Positions 60,946 through 64,000 of a DNA stretch of 64,000 nt are shown here, piece by piece. Under the pieces are notes generated by a model. It ran no database searches and had not been told where the DNA came from. It saw only the letters and a program-made list of their open reading frames with translations. How positions within the stretch are numbered: the stretch's first letter is position 1; every line of letters starts with the position of its first letter. The position numbers and the translations under genes are program-made. The stretch covers positions 22,359-86,358 of the forward strand of contig CAMAUX010000020.1 in the NCBI GenBank assembly GCA_945861435.1, written 5' to 3'. The DNA comes from Chthoniobacter flavus. GTDB taxonomy: Bacteria > Verrucomicrobiota > Verrucomicrobiia > Chthoniobacterales > Chthoniobacteraceae.

Positions 60946-62070
60946 ATGAACGCGCCACGCTCGGTTGTTGAACTGCTTCAGGAGTTGGTCCGGATTCCGA
61001 GTGTTAATCCGGCCGGGGATCCGGGAACGGACGGGGTGGGGGAGGCTCGGATGGCTGCGTACCTCGCGGATCTGCTCAGGGGATGGGGGGCGGCGGTGGA
61101 GTTGAGGGAGGTGGAACCGGGGCGTCCGAACGTGGTGGCGCGGTTTGCGTCGGATCGGGAAGGGAAGCCGAGGATCCTTTTTGCGCCGCATACGGATACG
61201 GTGAGTGTGGCTGGGATGACGATCGACCCATTTGGCGGGGAGCTGAGCGGAGGGAGGATTTGGGGGCGCGGGGCGAGTGATACGAAGGGATCGATGGCTG
61301 CGATGCTCTGGGCGTTATGGGAGGAGCGCGGCCGGCTGGGGCAGCTTTCCCACGAGATCTGGTTTGCAGGGTTGGCTGGCGAGGAGGCCGGGCAACCCGG
61401 AGCGAAGGCGCTTGCGGCCGAGGAGCGGTTTGACTTTGTGATCGCAGGCGAGCCGACGGGGCTGGATGTGGTGCATGCGCACAAGGGGGCGTTGTGGTTG
61501 TTGCTGACGACGCGAGGAAAGGCTGTGCACGCGGCCGATCCCGGGCGCGGGGTTAACGCGATCTACAAGATGGCGGACGTGCTGCGAGTGATCCGCGACA
61601 AGGTGGCACCGCATCTTGCTACGTTGAGTCATCCTGTGCTCGGGAGTCCATCGATCAGCGCGGGGGTGATTCACGGGGGGAGCAAGACCAACATCGTGCC
61701 GGACTTCTGCCGACTGGAGGTGGATGTGAGGACGGTTCCGGGGCAGGAGGGGGCGGAGGCGTGGATTCTGGCGCAGTTGCGTGAGGTTTGTGCGGATCTG
61801 GAATGCGAGGCGTTCAGTTCGGAGCCGATGCTCACGGATCCGGGGCACCCGCTCATCGGTGCCTTGGGGCGTTGTGGTGCGAAGCCCGTGGGTGCGCCAT
61901 GGTTCAGCGACGCTGGTGTGTTTGCGCGGCACGGCGTGCCGGCGGTGGCGCTGGGGCCGGGATCGATTGCTCAGGCGCATACCCGCGATGAGTACATTGC
62001 GGTGGCGGATCTGGAGGATGGGGTGGCGTTTTTCCGCCGATTCCTCGGAGAGCTTTCCTCGCTGGGCTGA
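60946..62070 (+). CDS. M20 family metallopeptidase (ArgE/DapE-like)
   Basis: The 374-residue zinc hydrolase has the M20 motifs: metal ligand H82 and the D84 in APHTDTVSV, D112 in GRGASDTKG, the catalytic pair E146-E147 in AGEEAGQPGAK, and HAADPGRGVNAIYKM of the lid domain. Members deacylate or cleave amino-acid amides, as in ArgE, DapE and carboxypeptidases; this one cannot be assigned. It begins 21 bases after the epimerase stop, possibly co-transcribed. Confidence 0.93.
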   Translation: MNAPRSVVELLQELVRIPSVNPAGDPGTDGVGEARMAAYLADLLRGWGAAVELREVEPGRPNVVARFASDREGKPRILFAPHTDTVSVAGMTIDPFGGELSGGRIWGRGASDTKGSMAAMLWALWEERGRLGQLSHEIWFAGLAGEEAGQPGAKALAAEERFDFVIAGEPTGLDVVHAHKGALWLLLTTRGKAVHAADPGRGVNAIYKMADVLRVIRDKVAPHLATLSHPVLGSPSISAGVIHGGSKTNIVPDFCRLEVDVRTVPGQEGAEAWILAQLREVCADLECEAFSSEPMLTDPGHPLIGALGRCGAKPVGAPWFSDAGVFARHGVPAVALGPGSIAQAHTRDEYIAVADLEDGVAFFRRFLGELSSLG

Positions 62071-62203
62071 GGAGTGTCGGGCTTTTTGGTTCGGGCGCAT
62101 TGGGTTGGCAGGGTGGAGGAGTCGTTTTGGGGTGGCGGTCCAAGTCTGCGCATGGACGCTGGTGTCGGTCGGGCGGGCGCATTAGTCTGCGAGCCACACC
62201 CCG

Positions 62204-63241
62204 ATGCTTCCTTGGTTTCAGAACCAGTTCCCGCTTTACCTCGCCCCGATGGCCGGGGTCACCGACACCGTGTTCCGGCAGCTTGCGAAGGAGTACGGGG
62301 CGGACGTCATGGTCACCGAGTTTGTGTCGGCCGAGGGGGTGTTCCGGCGCAACGTGCGCACGCTGGAGTATCTGGATTTTGTCGATGTTGAGCGGCCCTT
62401 GGGCGTGCAGCTTTTCGGCGCGGATCCCGAGCACCTGGGCGAGGCGGCGCGCATGGTGGTGGACTGGAAGAGGCCTGATTTTATCGACCTGAACTTCGGG
62501 TGTCCTGTGAACAAGGTGGTGAGCAAGAACGGCGGCTCAGCGCTGCTGCGCGACTGCCCGCTGCTGGAGCGCGTGGCGCGTGGTGTGGTGAAAGCGGTGG
62601 CCCCTTTTCCGGTCACGGCCAAGATCCGGATTGGGTGGAATCAGCAGACGGTCAATGCCACCACCACGGCGCGGATTTTGGAGGATGCAGGGGTTGCGGC
62701 GCTGGCGGTGCACGGGCGAACGAAGGAGCAGGGATACAGTGGGGAAGCGGACTGGGAGGTGATCGCGCAGGTGGCGGCTTGTGTGAAGATTCCGGTGATT
62801 GGCAATGGGGACCTTGGGGGTGCGTTGGATGTGGCGCGGCGGCGTTCCAGCGGGGTGGCGGGGGTGATGCTCGGGCGTGCGGCGATGAGTGCGCCGTGGG
62901 TGTTTCGCGAGATCAAGCAGCACATGGCCACGGGCGTGGTGCCTGGGTCCGCGAGTCTTGCGGAGCATTGGGCGCACATTGGGCGCCACTGCCGGATGGC
63001 TGTGGAGCGCTCGGGTTCGGAGGTGCACACGATGCATGCGATGCGCTCAAGGCTCATGGCTTACTCGCGCGGGATGCCTGAGGCGAAAGCGTTGCGGGCC
63101 CGGTTTAGCCAAGTGGGGTCGCTGGCGGAACTAGGGCAGATTGCGGAGGAAAGTCTCGAGGCGCATGGACGGAACGGGGGCGAGGGAATTGCCGGGGATT
63201 GCGGTTGTGCGGGGGGGGCGAAGGAGGCGATGGTGGACTGA
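62204..63241 (+). CDS. dusB: tRNA-dihydrouridine synthase
   Basis: The 345-residue flavoenzyme reduces uridine to dihydrouridine in the D-loop of tRNA. It has the FMN-binding start LYLAPMAGVTDTVFR, the catalytic cysteine C100 in NFGCPVNKV, KIRIGWN, HGRTKEQGYSG, GNGDLGGALD and GVMLGRAAMSAPWVF. It most resembles DusB, but DusA and DusC cannot be excluded without alignment. Its stop at 63239-63241 is followed 3 bases later by the IscA-type gene. Confidence 0.94.
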   Translation: MLPWFQNQFPLYLAPMAGVTDTVFRQLAKEYGADVMVTEFVSAEGVFRRNVRTLEYLDFVDVERPLGVQLFGADPEHLGEAARMVVDWKRPDFIDLNFGCPVNKVVSKNGGSALLRDCPLLERVARGVVKAVAPFPVTAKIRIGWNQQTVNATTTARILEDAGVAALAVHGRTKEQGYSGEADWEVIAQVAACVKIPVIGNGDLGGALDVARRRSSGVAGVMLGRAAMSAPWVFREIKQHMATGVVPGSASLAEHWAHIGRHCRMAVERSGSEVHTMHAMRSRLMAYSRGMPEAKALRARFSQVGSLAELGQIAEESLEAHGRNGGEGIAGDCGCAGGAKEAMVD

Positions 63242-63244
63242 GAT

Positions 63245-63607
63245 ATGGCGGACGAAGTCAAATATCGGATCGGGAACGAGAAGTTGGTGAAGCTGAGCGA
63301 GGCGGCGGCGCGCAAGCTCTCCTCGCTGCTCACGCGGCAGGGGCGTCCGGAGGGGGCGCTGCGGGTGGCGGTGATCGGCGGGGGTTGTTCCGGACTGCAA
63401 TACAAGATGGACTTGGTGGATGGTCCGGCGAACCGGGACATCGTGGTGCCGTCCGCCGGTGTGCGGGTGGTGATTGATCCCAAGAGCGCGCTTTTCGTGA
63501 GCGGATCGGTGCTGGACTACAGTGATGATTTACAGAAGGGGGGCTTCAAGGTGACCAACCCGAATGCCGAGGCCCATTGTTCGTGTGGCGAGAGTTTTTC
63601 GGCATAA
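63245..63607 (+). CDS. IscA/HesB-type iron-sulfur cluster carrier
   Basis: The 120-residue protein has the family's three cysteines: C48 in GGGCSGLQY and C112/C114 in HCSCGESF. These proteins carry Fe-S clusters to target enzymes. IscA, SufA and ErpA cannot be separated by reading alone. The ATG is 3 bases after the dus stop, so the two are co-transcribed. Nothing unusual in length. Confidence 0.95.
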   Translation: MADEVKYRIGNEKLVKLSEAAARKLSSLLTRQGRPEGALRVAVIGGGCSGLQYKMDLVDGPANRDIVVPSAGVRVVIDPKSALFVSGSVLDYSDDLQKGGFKVTNPNAEAHCSCGESFSA

Positions 63608-64000
63608 AGGCGGGGTGAGGGTGTGGTGGTCTGGTGAGTGCGCCGATAGGGACGGGAGAAAATTCCTTTCATCCTAAAACCGTGAATGGACGGCCCACGG
63701 AATCTACGGACCGCACGGAAGAAATGGGGGGGATGAGGGGGCTGAGAGTCTGTTGGGTGGTTCGTGCATTCAGTGCGTTCCGTGGGCCATTGGGAACTCT
63801 CCGGGTTCAGGCGACTGCTGAGTCCTCTCAGTGCCTGGGTACTTGAGGGTAGCCCAAGTTCCGCAGTTTCTGGGAAAAACGCACCGATTTTCGCTGTTCG
63901 CTGGGTGGGCAATTGAGAGTGGAAGGGGATTTGCGGGCGGTGCCTTCGCAATGTGAGCGTGTAGTGGAGAAGAGCCCCTTGTGGATCGCGATTTGGGTCC
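63608..64000. other. right-edge stretch without a recognised gene
   Basis: No frame in the last 393 bases encodes a protein I recognise. It contains a degenerate CACGGA-type repeat and an inverted repeat (63692-63788), and otherwise unassigned DNA. A gene could begin beyond the window edge. Confidence 0.5.
63692..63788. repeat. inverted repeat with degenerate CACGGA units
   Basis: GGCCCACGGAA (63692-63702) and its exact reverse complement TTCCGTGGGCC (63778-63788) flank a 75-base interior. Next to the left arm, short units like TCTACGGACC and GCACGGAAG recur about every 9-10 bases, and the right arm shows similar degenerate units. This resembles dispersed, palindromic intergenic repeats; a REP-like origin is inference. 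Confidence 0.55.

Noticed and set aside
63517..63951. 144-codon minus-strand frame at the right edge
   Set aside because: It crosses the IscA-type gene and the repeat region, with no recognisable domain.

Overview
The window is GC-rich, densely packed DNA and almost certainly comes from a member of the Verrucomicrobiota; the exact lineage cannot be fixed from sequence reading alone. The main reason is its mix of families typical of the Planctomycetes-Verrucomicrobia group: DUF1592-type cytochrome-like proteins with a DUF1552 partner, a DUF1501 / DUF1549-DUF1553 / cytochrome-WD40 cluster, a sulfatase, and secreted multi-domain esterases. These sit next to ordinary Gram-negative housekeeping genes (an LptF/LptG permease, prfC, serS, tilS, trxA, a dihydrouridine synthase, an IscA-type protein).

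Layout. 0.2-1.3 kb: DAHP synthase. 1.5-6.8 kb: a four-gene minus-strand operon (DUF1592 cytochrome-like, DUF1552, propeller-like, leucine-rich-repeat protein). 7.1-9.3 kb: a REP-associated tyrosine transposase (RAYT) with a tandemly duplicated 5' end, then an AT-richer island with two tiny membrane-protein genes, the second only 47 codons. 9.6-13.4 kb: prfC, a polyprenyl glycosylphosphotransferase and, divergently, aroD. 13.5-15.8 kb: an outer-membrane beta-barrel with a clear terminator, a small HPGH membrane protein and a Tyr/Gly-rich secreted protein. 15.8-28.5 kb: mostly housekeeping and signalling genes (DinG-type helicase, LptF/G, NHL propeller, HDOD protein overlapping an MBL-fold hydrolase, ABC-F ATPase, class III fructose bisphosphatase, DUF4337 protein).

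28.7-53.3 kb is a large exported-enzyme region: SGNH hydrolase, prolyl oligopeptidase, EF-hand sulfatase, a 1314-residue protein combining an SGNH-like domain, a ricin-like lectin, a CE1-type esterase and an SMP-30-like propeller, then DUF1501, PPC-like, DUF1549/DUF1553, cytochrome/WD40 and a 1321-residue propeller protein, then a DUF6807 protein, a carboxymuconolactone-decarboxylase-like protein and a DUF4091/GH123-like protein. These probably work outside the cytoplasm on complex, sulfated or acylated polysaccharides; that is inference from domain content. A 27-codon C-terminal relic of a DUF1080 gene lies at 49.6-49.7 kb.

53.4-57.5 kb is a minus-strand run: tRNA-Pro(GGG), an ABC-ATPase-like protein whose catalytic motifs are all degenerate, a squalene/phytoene synthase translationally coupled to it, serS and tilS. 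57.7-63.6 kb holds ppnP, trxA with a repetitive proline-rich tail-anchored protein, a nucleotide-sugar epimerase, an M20 peptidase, a dihydrouridine synthase and an IscA-type Fe-S carrier. I see no CRISPR array, prophage or complete multi-gene mobile element. The strongest candidates for new biology are the pseudo-ATPase/squalene synthase pair, the tail-anchored protein with a recurring KETxRIxLP-type motif, and the double-esterase fusion protein.
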